Part shown: in pieces, positions 29,038-38,113 of the stretch
How the letters are laid out: each line of letters starts with the position of its first letter
Position numbering within the stretch: position 1 is the first letter of the stretch
Source of the DNA: Parvularcula sp. BBD 1991-13
GTDB taxonomy: Bacteria > Pseudomonadota > Alphaproteobacteria > Caulobacterales > Parvularculaceae
DNA length: 64,000 bases
Assembly: GCA_001657385.1 (NCBI GenBank)
Contig: LYSZ01000008.1
Coordinates: forward strand, 159,490 to 223,489
Direction: 5' to 3'
Notes under the pieces: generated by a model
The model's input: the letters and a program-made list of their open reading frames with translations, nothing else
Databases searched by the model: none
What the model was told of the DNA's origin: nothing
Position numbers and translations under genes: made by a program

Positions 29038-32000
29038 GTGAATGAAGCGAATTCCATGCTGAAGACGGTATCGACCCCCGCCGAAGCGCCCGCCGGCGCG
29101 CCGCAGAACGCCAGATCCATGCTGCTGATCGGCAACGGGCCCTCCACCCGCAAGCTGGTCGAGTACGGCTTTGAAAACCTGCCGGCGGGGCTCGACACTT
29201 TCGGGATGGGCGCGGCCTACCGCTTTTACGAGCAGATTAATTGGTGGCCGGATTATTACGCCTGGTGCGACGTCAAGGTGGTCCATTCCCATCGCGGGCC
29301 GCTGAAAGCGCTGATCGAAGACGAAAACGTCGGTACGCGCCGGTTCTTCTTTTCCCTGCCAATCTCGGACCATCCGCGGCTGGAAACGATCCCGCACGGA
29401 TCGACCGGCGATTTCTGCTTCCGCAAGGCGGTCGAACTCGGCTACGATACGATTTACATGATCGGCATCGAGGGCGACTATGTCGAGGAGTTGACCGAGG
29501 CGCGGCGGCTGACGGACGAGGAATTCGCGCGACTCGGCTATCACGACGTGCTGCCGGAATATCAGAAGACCATCCCGCAGCACATCGACAGCGAAGCGCT
29601 GTTTCGCGACACGCTGCGCATTATCGAACGCACGCCGCAGGCCAATCCCAACTATTTTTTCGAAGGCTACCAGCGCGCGGGCGACGTCTACTCCAAACCG
29701 CGCGCGCAGACGCACCGCAACAGCTGGAGCAAAAGCGCGGCCCTGGCGCGCGAGCGCGGCGCGCATATCGTCAATCTGAGCGAGACCTCCAAGGTCGAGG
29801 ATTTCTACAAGGCGCCGTGGACGGCGTTCCGCGAGGAAGTGCTGACCCCTGCGCCGAAGCGCGAGCCGTTCGCGCCCTACAACCGGCCTGTCGAGGCGCC
29901 GGCGCCGCTGACGGAAAGCGAAAAGCGAGAGGCCGTGCGCGCCGCCGGCCTGCCCGAATCGGCGGCGCTCGCAACGCTGATCATCGGGGCGCGCTTTCCG
30001 GAAGGCCAGCCCGAACGGCTCCAGAACCTCCTCTTCCTGCTCGACTGGATCGACAGGTTCTACGGCGATCTTTTCGATGTCCTGATCGTCGAACAGGACA
30101 GCGTCTCCAGGATCGACGCCATCCGGAAGCATATGCGCCCCTATGTGCGGTGCGAGTTCATCTATAATCCGGGCCCGTACAACCGCGGCTGGGGCTATAA
30201 CGCCGCGGTCAGGCACTTCACCACCGCGCCCGTTGTCGGCCTGCTCGACACGGACGTTCTTCTCGGCGCGAACTTCGTGCAGGAGGTCATCGACTGCCAT
30301 CACAAATACAAGGCCATTTCGCCTTACGCCAGCGTCTATTTCACTGACGAGGACGAAGCTGCGCGCATTCTGCTGACATTTGGCCTCGACCGCCTCGACA
30401 ATATCGAGCGGCTGTCGAAACCCGTCACCATCTGCGGCGGGATCGTGATCATCCGGCGCGACGTCTATTGCGAACATTTCGGGTTCGAACAGTATACGGA
30501 ATATGCCGGCGAGGACAGGTCGCTGGACGTGACGCTCCTCAACCATTGCGACGAGAGCGAGATCAGGATCGCGCCCTTCACCTATGCGCATATGCACCAC
30601 CCCAAAGGCGCAGACCCGCGGCCCAACATGAAAGCGCTTTTCCAGCACCTTCGGGAGAATTACGGCTGCCGGGTCGATCCGACCTTGACGCCCGAGGATT
30701 ACGTGCACCAGAACTGCAAGCATGTGGATGCGGAAAAAACCCGGCGCAACGCGCGGTTGCGCGAAGAAACGTTCGGCGATCTCAACCTTTACCGCTCGAA
30801 CCGTCCGCTGACGATCAACGGCGTCTACGCCGGCCCCCCGGCCGCCGCGCCGTCTCCGGCGCCGGAAGAACCGAAACGCGAGGTGATCTATCCGCCGGCG
30901 TTCAAGGGGCTTGACGCCTATGAGGCGCGGGAGATTTTCGACGCGCCGCCGCCGGACTCCGAACGCATCGGCGCGCTTTACAATAAATTCAAGGGCGAGC
31001 GCTGTTTCATCGTCGGCAACGGCCCTTCCCTCAACCAGCACGATTTGTCGCTATTGAAGGACGAATACTCTTTCGCGGTGAACTCGATCTACTACAAGAC
31101 CGACGAGACCGGCTATCGCCCGACATTCTTCGTGGTTGAAGACAGTTCGGTGATGGCGGAGAACATCGACCGCATCAAAGAGTACGAAGCGCCCTACAAG
31201 TTTTTTCCGACCAACTACAAATCGCTGCATCCGGAAGGAGACAATGTCTACTTCTTCAAGATGAACCGCAGCTTCTACGAGAAATCGAGTCCTTTCTACT
31301 GCATCCCCCGGTTCTCGGCCGACGCATCGAAAGTGCTCTATTGCGGACAATCGGTCACTTACATCAATCTTCAGCTCGCATACTTCATGGGGTTCACCGA
31401 AGTTTATCTCATCGGGATGGACTTCAGCTACGTCATCCCGAAGGAACACAAGCGGCGCGGCGACATTATCGAATCGACGACCGACGACCCGAACCATTTC
31501 CACAAGGATTATTTCGGCGTCGGCAAGACATGGAAAGATCCCAAGCTGGAGCGCGTCGGGGCGAACTACCGCCAGGCGAAGCTGTCCTATGAGGCCGTGG
31601 GCCGTAAGATCTACAACGCGACCATCGGCGGCAAACTCGATATTTTCTACCGGGTTGACTACGACGCGCTTCTGAAAAGTGGGCGCAAAGTCGTCACGCG
31701 GCCTGTCCAGGCGCCGGACCGGAGCGCCGCGCCGACAGCGCCGGGCGAAGCGGCGGCGACCGCCGCCCCGCGCGCCTCCGCGCCCGTGATGCGCGGGCGG
31801 CCGGACGGTGCGCCGCCCGCCGCCGGCCAAGCGCCGCGACCATTCTATTACGCCTTCGCCGAGGACCTCAAACAACGCAGCCCGCGCCTGTTTGCGCTTC
31901 TCCAGTTCGCCAGGCGCGGCGGCGCCGGATTTTTCCGCCGCGGCCTGTGGACGTTGCCCGCCGCCGCGATTCTTGCGGGACTGGTCGTTCTCGGCTTTTT

Positions 32001-33267
32001 CCTGCCCGATGCGGGCGCGCGGCTGTTCCTGTGGACGGCGACCGGCTTCGCCGCCCTCGGCTTCGGGCTGTTCTACCTGGCGCTGCGCGTGTTCATTCAC
32101 CTCACCGGCCTGTCGGCGCGGGCGGACCAGATGCAGAAAACGCTGTCGCAGATCAATGCGGGCCGCGCCCGCACGGCGAAGGATATCGGCAATCTGCGCA
32201 GCGATCTGTCCGCGGTCAAAACCCGGACGCGAACCATCGAACGCGAATCGCAAGGCGCAGTCTCTCGCCTCAGCGACACGCTGCGCGGGCAGCAGGCCTC
32301 GCTCGACGCCGTCGCCGGCGAGGCGAAGGACATGACCGCCAAGCTGGAGCGCAAGCTAGAGCGCAAGCTGGAGCAATTAAACGCCGCGCTGGACTCACGT
32401 CTTGGAACCGCGAGCGAGCGCGTGGACGAGCAGATCAGCGAGATCAAGGAAAAAGTCAGGCGCGATCTAGACAACATTCAACAGGAAGCGGCGCTCGCCC
32501 ACACCCAATCCATGTCGCTGGAAACCCTCTCCGTCATGCGCGCGCTGCGGCCGTTATGGCTGGGCGGCAGCGCTGTCGACCGGTTGCAGCGCGAGACAAC
32601 GGTCGAGCACGGGCAGGCCGTGTTCATGGCCGCCCTCGCCGATGAAGAGCGGCGCGCTCCCGGCACGCTGGCCGGCAAGGTGATCGTGGAAGTCGGCACG
32701 ACGCGGGAATTGCGCCTGCCGCAGAATTCAACGCAAAAGCTCGCTATCTTCGCCGCCGCGACGGACATGTATTTCATCAGTGTGGATATGGACCCGGACA
32801 ACACCCGGGCCGCCAACCGCATCCTGCCCTATATCAATCCGTCCGCCACCGCCTGGACCCGCCGGGGCGAGGATTTCCTGCGGACATATGCGGGGCCGAT
32901 CGATTACGTCTATCTCGACGCCTTCGATTTCGATCATGATCAGCACAGCGAGCACCGGCGCGACCGTTACCGCTCGATCCTGAAAACCGACATCAACGAC
33001 GAAGACTGCTGGCTGATGCACAAGGAATGCGCCCAAATCCTGATCAACCGCATGCCCGAGGGCGGCATCGTCGCGCTCGACGACACGTGGACGAACGCCG
33101 ACGGCGCCTATCAGGGCAAGGGCAAGCTCGCCGCGCCCCTGCTGCTTGAGAACGGGTTCGAGATTGTCGCCAAGACCCGTGAAACCCTGTGCCTGAAACG
33201 CACCGCCGGCGACGGCGCAAGCGGCGATGCATCCGAGAGCGGCGGGCCTGGCGGGGGCGAACGGTGA
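29038..33267 (+). CDS. 1409-residue multidomain glycan protein (GT42/DUF115-like x2, GT-A, TM hairpin, coiled coil, methyltransferase)
   Basis: Domains in order: (1) GT42/DUF115-like module (about 25-280) with LLIGNGPSTRKL and LGYDTIYMIGIEGDY; (2) GT-A domain (about 305-600) with VGLLDTDVLLGANF as the metal-binding motif; (3) a second GT42/DUF115-like module (about 650-890) with CFIVGNGPSLNQHDLS and GFTEVYLIGMDFSY; (4) a short PRPFYYAFAEDL motif (about 933); (5) two TM helices (about 970-1020); (6) a coiled coil (about 1025-1165, KLERKLERKLEQL); (7) a SAM-methyltransferase-like domain (about 1210-1390, VIVEVGTTRELRL, YVYLDAFDFDHD). It probably builds and modifies a glycan at the inner membrane. 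GTG 29038 or ATG 29056 starts it; neither has a strong ribosome-binding site. Confidence 0.85.
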   Translation: MNEANSMLKTVSTPAEAPAGAPQNARSMLLIGNGPSTRKLVEYGFENLPAGLDTFGMGAAYRFYEQINWWPDYYAWCDVKVVHSHRGPLKALIEDENVGTRRFFFSLPISDHPRLETIPHGSTGDFCFRKAVELGYDTIYMIGIEGDYVEELTEARRLTDEEFARLGYHDVLPEYQKTIPQHIDSEALFRDTLRIIERTPQANPNYFFEGYQRAGDVYSKPRAQTHRNSWSKSAALARERGAHIVNLSETSKVEDFYKAPWTAFREEVLTPAPKREPFAPYNRPVEAPAPLTESEKREAVRAAGLPESAALATLIIGARFPEGQPERLQNLLFLLDWIDRFYGDLFDVLIVEQDSVSRIDAIRKHMRPYVRCEFIYNPGPYNRGWGYNAAVRHFTTAPVVGLLDTDVLLGANFVQEVIDCHHKYKAISPYASVYFTDEDEAARILLTFGLDRLDNIERLSKPVTICGGIVIIRRDVYCEHFGFEQYTEYAGEDRSLDVTLLNHCDESEIRIAPFTYAHMHHPKGADPRPNMKALFQHLRENYGCRVDPTLTPEDYVHQNCKHVDAEKTRRNARLREETFGDLNLYRSNRPLTINGVYAGPPAAAPSPAPEEPKREVIYPPAFKGLDAYEAREIFDAPPPDSERIGALYNKFKGERCFIVGNGPSLNQHDLSLLKDEYSFAVNSIYYKTDETGYRPTFFVVEDSSVMAENIDRIKEYEAPYKFFPTNYKSLHPEGDNVYFFKMNRSFYEKSSPFYCIPRFSADASKVLYCGQSVTYINLQLAYFMGFTEVYLIGMDFSYVIPKEHKRRGDIIESTTDDPNHFHKDYFGVGKTWKDPKLERVGANYRQAKLSYEAVGRKIYNATIGGKLDIFYRVDYDALLKSGRKVVTRPVQAPDRSAAPTAPGEAAATAAPRASAPVMRGRPDGAPPAAGQAPRPFYYAFAEDLKQRSPRLFALLQFARRGGAGFFRRGLWTLPAAAILAGLVVLGFFLPDAGARLFLWTATGFAALGFGLFYLALRVFIHLTGLSARADQMQKTLSQINAGRARTAKDIGNLRSDLSAVKTRTRTIERESQGAVSRLSDTLRGQQASLDAVAGEAKDMTAKLERKLERKLEQLNAALDSRLGTASERVDEQISEIKEKVRRDLDNIQQEAALAHTQSMSLETLSVMRALRPLWLGGSAVDRLQRETTVEHGQAVFMAALADEERRAPGTLAGKVIVEVGTTRELRLPQNSTQKLAIFAAATDMYFISVDMDPDNTRAANRILPYINPSATAWTRRGEDFLRTYAGPIDYVYLDAFDFDHDQHSEHRRDRYRSILKTDINDEDCWLMHKECAQILINRMPEGGIVALDDTWTNADGAYQGKGKLAAPLLLENGFEIVAKTRETLCLKRTAGDGASGDASESGGPGGGER

Positions 33268-34376
33268 GCGCGCACCCCTGTTCCATCGAGGCGACGCCCG
33301 ACGCGGACGGGGGCGACGGCGCGCAACTGGCCAGGTTCGGCGATGCGTCGTTCCGCTTTTCTCCCCGCTCTTTCGCCGGAACGCTCGACGGGGATGAAAA
33401 AAAACGCCTGTTCAAGGCCTTCGTCACCAGGGTCCTGTTAGAGGTGTCGTCCTACTGTAATCGTCAGTGCTCGTTCTGTCCGAATGCGTCGGGGCTGCGC
33501 CTTTCGAAGGAGGAAAAGGGGAACGGGATCGACCCGGCCCTTCTCGCCGACATTCTGAAAGCGCTTCAGTCGATCGACTATGATCGCGATATCGTCTTGC
33601 ACCTTTACAACGAGCCGATGGCCGATCCGGCTCTGGCCGACAAGGTGGCCGTCATCGCCAAGGCCCTGCCGAAGGCGACCATATGGTTCAACACCAACGG
33701 GGATTACCTGACCCGGGAGCGGCTGGCGGCGCTCGCCGAGGCCGGTCTGTCTCATCTCAATGTCTCTCTTTACGGCCCCAATCACGGCGATTTCGACGTC
33801 GATTACCTGACCTCGGCGTTCGACCGGATCTTCAACGCCGTCGGCGCGCGCGCCAAGATCCGCCGTCCCAATGAATACGACATCCGCACGCGGGTCGTTT
33901 TCGAGCACGACGGGCGGACGCTGCCGATCACCATCTTCGCCAGCGACTTCAACGAAATCGGTTATGACCGGGGCAAGTCCGTCGAGACCGGCGAACGCGC
34001 GGCGCGCACCAGCCCGTGTCCGGCGGTGTTCAGCGAATTCAACATCGCATGGGACGGCACGGTGGTTCCCTGCTGCAACGTGCATCCGCACGAGCCGGAT
34101 CATCGATCATACGTCATCGGCGCCGTCGCCAGGGGCGAGGATATGTTCGATCTCTATCATTCGGCGACGCTGCGCGGCTGGCGCCGGTCGCTGGCGCGCT
34201 TCGGCTCTTTCCAGCCTCCCTGCGACACCTGCACGCGGCTCAACTTTCCGGCGCTCGCCGACACGCCGGAAGCCGCGGCGTTCAACGACGCCATGAGCCG
34301 GGCGCTGCCGGCGCAGGCTCCGTTCTGGCGGCGCGTCGTCGACAGGGTCAAGGACGCGCTGGCCGCTTCCGCCTGA
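33264..34376 (+). CDS. Radical SAM/SPASM domain protein
   Basis: The 370-residue protein has the radical-SAM [4Fe-4S] motif CNRQCSFC (CxxxCxxC, about residue 70) and a C-terminal SPASM-like set of cysteines (SPCPAVFSEFNIAWDGTVVP followed by CCNVHPHE and PPCDTC) for auxiliary clusters. The family performs radical chemistry on peptides or sugars. GTG 33264 overlaps the stop of the 1409-residue protein as GTGA and is preceded by GGGGG, so the two are translationally coupled. The substrate may be the sugar or carrier handled by that protein. Confidence 0.9.
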   Translation: MSAHPCSIEATPDADGGDGAQLARFGDASFRFSPRSFAGTLDGDEKKRLFKAFVTRVLLEVSSYCNRQCSFCPNASGLRLSKEEKGNGIDPALLADILKALQSIDYDRDIVLHLYNEPMADPALADKVAVIAKALPKATIWFNTNGDYLTRERLAALAEAGLSHLNVSLYGPNHGDFDVDYLTSAFDRIFNAVGARAKIRRPNEYDIRTRVVFEHDGRTLPITIFASDFNEIGYDRGKSVETGERAARTSPCPAVFSEFNIAWDGTVVPCCNVHPHEPDHRSYVIGAVARGEDMFDLYHSATLRGWRRSLARFGSFQPPCDTCTRLNFPALADTPEAAAFNDAMSRALPAQAPFWRRVVDRVKDALAASA

Positions 34377-34384
34377 CCGTTTCC

Positions 34385-35470
34385 ATGCCGCCCGTTTTCG
34401 CCATCTCCGTCCCCATCGGCGCCTATCATCCGCTGCTGCGCGATTGCCTCGCTAGCCTCGCCGTGCAGACGCCAGCCCCGCGCGTCGCTCTGCTCGACGC
34501 ATCGGCGGACCCGCGCGTCGCCGAAACGGCGGACGAATTCGGCGATCTCCTCGCCTATCGCCGCCATGGCCCGGACAAGGGCCAGTCCGACGCCATACTG
34601 GAAGGCTGGAGCAAGCTCGGCGGAGATGTCCTCGGCTGGCTCAATGCGGACGACGCGCTCTATCCCGGCGCGCTCGCCGCCGCCGCAGCAGCGCTCGCCG
34701 ATGAAAACGCCGACATCGTCTACGGCCACGCCGCGATCATCAATGACGACAACGCCTATACCGGCTATTACTGGTCTGTGGAGCCGCCCAGCGAACGCCT
34801 GCTCTGGAGCGACGTCATCGCTCAGCCCTCGTGCTTTTTTCGCCGCGCGGCTTACGAGAAAGTTGGCGGGCTGAACGCCGGTCTTCATTACACGATGGAT
34901 TGGGACCTGTGGGTGCGGCTCTGGCGCGACGGGGCGCGCTTCGCCTTCCGCGACCGGGTGATGTCGCGCGTATTGTGGTCACCGGAAGCGAAAACCGGCG
35001 GCTTCGGCGCCGCGCGTCGGCGCGAACTGGCGCGGATCATCGACCAGAACGCCTCCCCCGCCGCGCGCGTCAAAAGCCGGATCGGCTTTGCGCTGAACCA
35101 TCTCTTTGAATATGTCATCCCGCCCGGCGCGGCGCGCGCCATGCGCCAGCGCCTCGCCGCCGATGACGACGCCATCCACGGGCTCGGGAGCAATGGAGAC
35201 ATCCGGGGCGAGGCGCGCCTGCCCATCGTCCATTACGGCCCGGCGGCGGTCGCTGCCGTCCGCGTCGTCTTTTCCCATACGCCCGCGGGGGACGAGGTGA
35301 GCGCCGACCGGCGCGCCGCGACGCGCCGCGAGGGCAAGGCCGTCATCGCCGTCTTCGAAACGCCGCTGGCGCCGGCCGAGACCGCCGAGTTGCAAATACG
35401 CCGTCCCGACAACGCGGAAAGCGCGCTTGTGAAAATCGAGTTGATCGGCGAGACCGCCGGCGGCGTCTGA
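34385..35470 (+). CDS. GT2 family glycosyltransferase
   Basis: The 361-residue protein has a GT-A fold: VFAISVPIGAYHPLLRDCL near the start, GWLNADDALYPGAL (acidic donor-binding motif, about 90-103) and an acceptor-side MDWDLWVRLWRDGA segment near 180. About 100 residues beyond the GT-A core form an extra C-terminal domain of unknown role. It lies 8 bases after the radical SAM gene and is third in the operon. It ends 8 bases before the convergent SMP-30 gene. Confidence 0.88.
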   Translation: MPPVFAISVPIGAYHPLLRDCLASLAVQTPAPRVALLDASADPRVAETADEFGDLLAYRRHGPDKGQSDAILEGWSKLGGDVLGWLNADDALYPGALAAAAAALADENADIVYGHAAIINDDNAYTGYYWSVEPPSERLLWSDVIAQPSCFFRRAAYEKVGGLNAGLHYTMDWDLWVRLWRDGARFAFRDRVMSRVLWSPEAKTGGFGAARRRELARIIDQNASPAARVKSRIGFALNHLFEYVIPPGAARAMRQRLAADDDAIHGLGSNGDIRGEARLPIVHYGPAAVAAVRVVFSHTPAGDEVSADRRAATRREGKAVIAVFETPLAPAETAELQIRRPDNAESALVKIELIGETAGGV

Positions 35471-35487
35471 CGACCGGTCTAGACGCC
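35462..35487 (+). terminator. Hairpin between convergent genes
   Basis: GGCGTCT (35462-35468) pairs with AGACGCC (35481-35487) around a 12-base loop; TTT follows on the plus strand. It spans the stops of both the GT2 gene and the convergent SMP-30 gene and may stop or slow transcription from either side. The short T-run makes it a weak intrinsic terminator. Confidence 0.4.
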
Positions 35488-36351
35488 TTTAAAGGCGCGT
35501 TGCGGCGGGGACAGATCCGCATCGACCTCGATCCGGAACAGCCCGCCCGCAAGGAACGCAGACGGATCAAGTCCGATCGAGGCGGAGGTTGCGTAAATCG
35601 CGCCGGGCGCGAAGGCGAGGCTGGTCGGCCGCGGCGTCGGCAGGGCAACTTCCTGCAACGGCGCGCCGTCGGGATCGAACCGGCGCAGACAGGCGCCGTC
35701 CCAGAAAGCGACCCAGAGACAGCCCTGCGCGTCGACTTCCATCCCGTCGGGATAGCCGTCATCCGGACCGAAGGCGGCGAAGACCTCCATGTCGCCGAGA
35801 ACGGCGCCGTCGCTCGGCGCGACATAAATCGTCCGGCGCGCGCTGTCGGTAAGAAAGACCCGCCCGCGCTCGGGATCGAAGGCCGGCCCGTTCGTCACCA
35901 TGAACCCGCCGGCGAGCCGCGTCGTCGCCCCGTCGGGGGCGAGGCGCCACCAGGCGCCGCTTACGGCCTCCTCCGCATTGTCCATCGTTCCCGCCCAGAA
36001 ACCGCCGGCGGGGTCGGCCTTGCCGTCATTGAACCGGTTGCCCGGAAGGCCCGCCTCCGGGTCCGCAAGCGGGTCGATATGAAGCCCGCCGTCTTCTATC
36101 GCTATACGGAGAAAACCGTTCCGGCTGGCGGCGACGAATCCGCCCGCCGCGCAGACCGCAAGCGCGCTGATCATCCCCTCAGCCGGAAACACGGCAGTCT
36201 CTCCGGTCCCCGGATCGAACCTGAAGAGCGCCTCTCCCTTGATGTCGAGCCAGTAAAGCGCCGCATCCCGCACGTCCCACAAAGGTCCCTCGCCGAGAAC
36301 GGCGCGGCGGTCGTCAACACAAACCGCCGGGCCTAAAGCAAGCTCCCTCAT
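35479..36351 (-). CDS. SMP-30/gluconolactonase/LRE family protein
   Basis: The 290-residue protein shows the six-bladed propeller signatures of SMP-30 lactonases: LGEGPLWD (metal-binding Glu), NRFNDGKADPAGGFWAGTMD (Asn and Asp ligands), and GYPDGMEVDAQGCLWVAFWD. These enzymes hydrolyse sugar lactones with a divalent metal. It is last in a four-gene operon with a D-2-hydroxyacid dehydrogenase and a CMP-sugar synthetase-like gene, which suggests opening of an aldonolactone intermediate of an activated sugar acid. Confidence 0.9.
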   Translation of the reverse strand: MRELALGPAVCVDDRRAVLGEGPLWDVRDAALYWLDIKGEALFRFDPGTGETAVFPAEGMISALAVCAAGGFVAASRNGFLRIAIEDGGLHIDPLADPEAGLPGNRFNDGKADPAGGFWAGTMDNAEEAVSGAWWRLAPDGATTRLAGGFMVTNGPAFDPERGRVFLTDSARRTIYVAPSDGAVLGDMEVFAAFGPDDGYPDGMEVDAQGCLWVAFWDGACLRRFDPDGAPLQEVALPTPRPTSLAFAPGAIYATSASIGLDPSAFLAGGLFRIEVDADLSPPQRAFKGV

Positions 36352-36404
36352 ATCCCGTCTCCACCAGTTGCGTTGCAGCGATTGGAAAGCGCGAGGCCTC
36401 CGCT

Positions 36405-37163
36405 TCAGGCCGGATCGTGAAGGCGGGAAAGAACGCCGCCATCCGCGTAAAGAGTGGTCCCGGTGAGAAACGCCGCCTCGTCGCCGGCGAGAAACAGCGC
36501 AAGGCGCGCAATTTCTTCCGGCTCGGCGATCCGCCGCAGTGGATGAACAGCCTTCAACGCCTCGAACGCCGACGGATTGTTCTCGAACCCGGCCTCCAGC
36601 ATCGCCGTCGCCGTCGCCGCCGGCGCCAGCGTGTTGACGCGCACTTTTGGTCCCAGATCCACCGCCAGGGCGCGCGTCAGCCCGTGCAGCGCCGCTTTCG
36701 ATGCGGCGTAGGCGGAAAATTCGGGCTTGGTCGCCTGGGCGTGGACCGAGCCGATATTGACGACCGCGCCCTTGTTCGCTTCCAGTTCCGGCAAAAACTC
36801 TTTCACGATCAGCATCGGCGCAACAGCATTCACGTTCATCGTCTCTACGATGGCCGCCGGCGACAGGGCGTCAAGGCGCGCAAGATGCTGAACCGCGGCG
36901 TTGTTGATCACCGCGCAAAGCGGCGCGCCGCCAAGACGCTGGCGGACAATCCCGCCAATCTCGCGGAGATAATCCGGCGCCGCCGCGAAGCGGCCGATAT
37001 CGGCGACGACGGTCCCGCCCGCCAGCGCTGCTTGAGTCTCATCGCCGCTGCGGTCGACGCCGATGACGGTCCACCCTGCCGCGGCGAAGCCGGAAACAAG
37101 CGCCCGGCCGATGCCGCCATTGCATCCGGTGACGAGGACGCCCTTGCCAACAGCCCCCGTCAC
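36405..37163 (-). CDS. SDR family oxidoreductase
   Basis: The 252-residue classical SDR has VLVTGCNGGIGRAL (TGxxxGxG), NNAAVQ, the catalytic Ser in VVNIGSVHAQA, YAASKAAL (YxxxK) and the C-terminal FLTGTTLYADGG. GTG 37163 overlaps the stop of the upstream dehydrogenase as GTGA. It probably oxidises or reduces a sugar or sugar acid in the CMP-sugar operon. Confidence 0.92.
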   Translation of the reverse strand: MTGAVGKGVLVTGCNGGIGRALVSGFAAAGWTVIGVDRSGDETQAALAGGTVVADIGRFAAAPDYLREIGGIVRQRLGGAPLCAVINNAAVQHLARLDALSPAAIVETMNVNAVAPMLIVKEFLPELEANKGAVVNIGSVHAQATKPEFSAYAASKAALHGLTRALAVDLGPKVRVNTLAPAATATAMLEAGFENNPSAFEALKAVHPLRRIAEPEEIARLALFLAGDEAAFLTGTTLYADGGVLSRLHDPA

Positions 37164-38110
37164 GATCCGCCGGCCGTCCCGAGAAAGCCCGCGATCTTGC
37201 CGATGGCGATGCGGCTGACGCGGCGCACCGCGTCGGCGGAATTCGATCCGTTATGCGAGCCGAAGATGCAGCGGTCGAAATCGCGCAAGGGCGAGGCCGC
37301 CGGCAGGGGCTCCTCCTCAAAGACGTCCAGCGCGGCGGAATGGATGCGCCCGGAACGCAGCCCCTCGACCAGAGCCTTTTCGACGACGACCGGCCCGCGC
37401 GCCACATTGACGATCCGCACGCCCTCTTTCAGAAGCGGCAGGATGTCGGCGTTGAACATGCCCCGCGTCGCCTCGTTCAAGGGACAGGTGAAAACGATAA
37501 AATCCGCCTCCCCGAGGCGCGCCGGCCAGGCGGCCGTTTCCACCTCAACGCCCTCCATGGGCGCATAGGCCGGATCGTAGGCGATGACTTCCGCGCCGCA
37601 GGCGATCAGGCGTTTCGCCGTTTGCGCGCCGATATCGCCGAACCCGACCAGCGCGACCTTGCGCCCGGCGACGCTGACGCCCGAGGGCTTCGGCCAGCCA
37701 TTGTTGAGACGGATTTCGCGGTCGATGAAATAGGTCTCGCGCGCGAGGCCGAGCACATAGGTCAGCGCGACATCCGCCACCTCGCCGCCGAAAACGCGGG
37801 GCGTGTTTTCCACCGGCACGCCGCAATCCCTGAACGCGGCGAAATCGACATTGTCGACGCCGACGCCCCATTTCACCGCGGCCTTCAGCTTGCCTTTCGC
37901 CGCCGCCTCGACGACGCGGCGACTGGCGGGGTCGTCGCCGATGATCCAGCCGTCATGGTTCGGAACAAGCTCGATAAGTTCGTCCTCGGAGAGCACCTGC
38001 GTCACCCGGGCGGCGGTGAAGTCGAGACCGGCGGCGGCGAAATCCTCGCCGAATTCATCGATCAGGCCGAGCATGGGCGGACAGGTGACAAGAACACTCG
38101 GGCGCGCCAT
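37160..38110 (-). CDS. D-isomer specific 2-hydroxyacid dehydrogenase
   Basis: The 316-residue protein has the D-2-HADH layout: a catalytic-domain N-terminus, WGVGVDNVDF, the NAD motif VALVGFGDIGAQTAKRL (about 165-181), the catalytic Arg in VNVARGPVVVEKAL, and Glu and His in DVFEEEPLP and FGSHNGSNS. It resembles phosphoglycerate dehydrogenases but, being in a sugar operon, is more likely to act on a 2-hydroxy/2-keto sugar acid. It starts 3 bases after the cytidylyltransferase stop. Confidence 0.92.
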   Translation of the reverse strand: MARPSVLVTCPPMLGLIDEFGEDFAAAGLDFTAARVTQVLSEDELIELVPNHDGWIIGDDPASRRVVEAAAKGKLKAAVKWGVGVDNVDFAAFRDCGVPVENTPRVFGGEVADVALTYVLGLARETYFIDREIRLNNGWPKPSGVSVAGRKVALVGFGDIGAQTAKRLIACGAEVIAYDPAYAPMEGVEVETAAWPARLGEADFIVFTCPLNEATRGMFNADILPLLKEGVRIVNVARGPVVVEKALVEGLRSGRIHSAALDVFEEEPLPAASPLRDFDRCIFGSHNGSNSADAVRRVSRIAIGKIAGFLGTAGGS

Positions 38111-38113
38111 GGA

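Noticed and set aside
29035..31041. 668-codon open frame on the minus strand
   Set aside because: Antisense of the 1409-residue protein; no domain and no ribosome-binding site.
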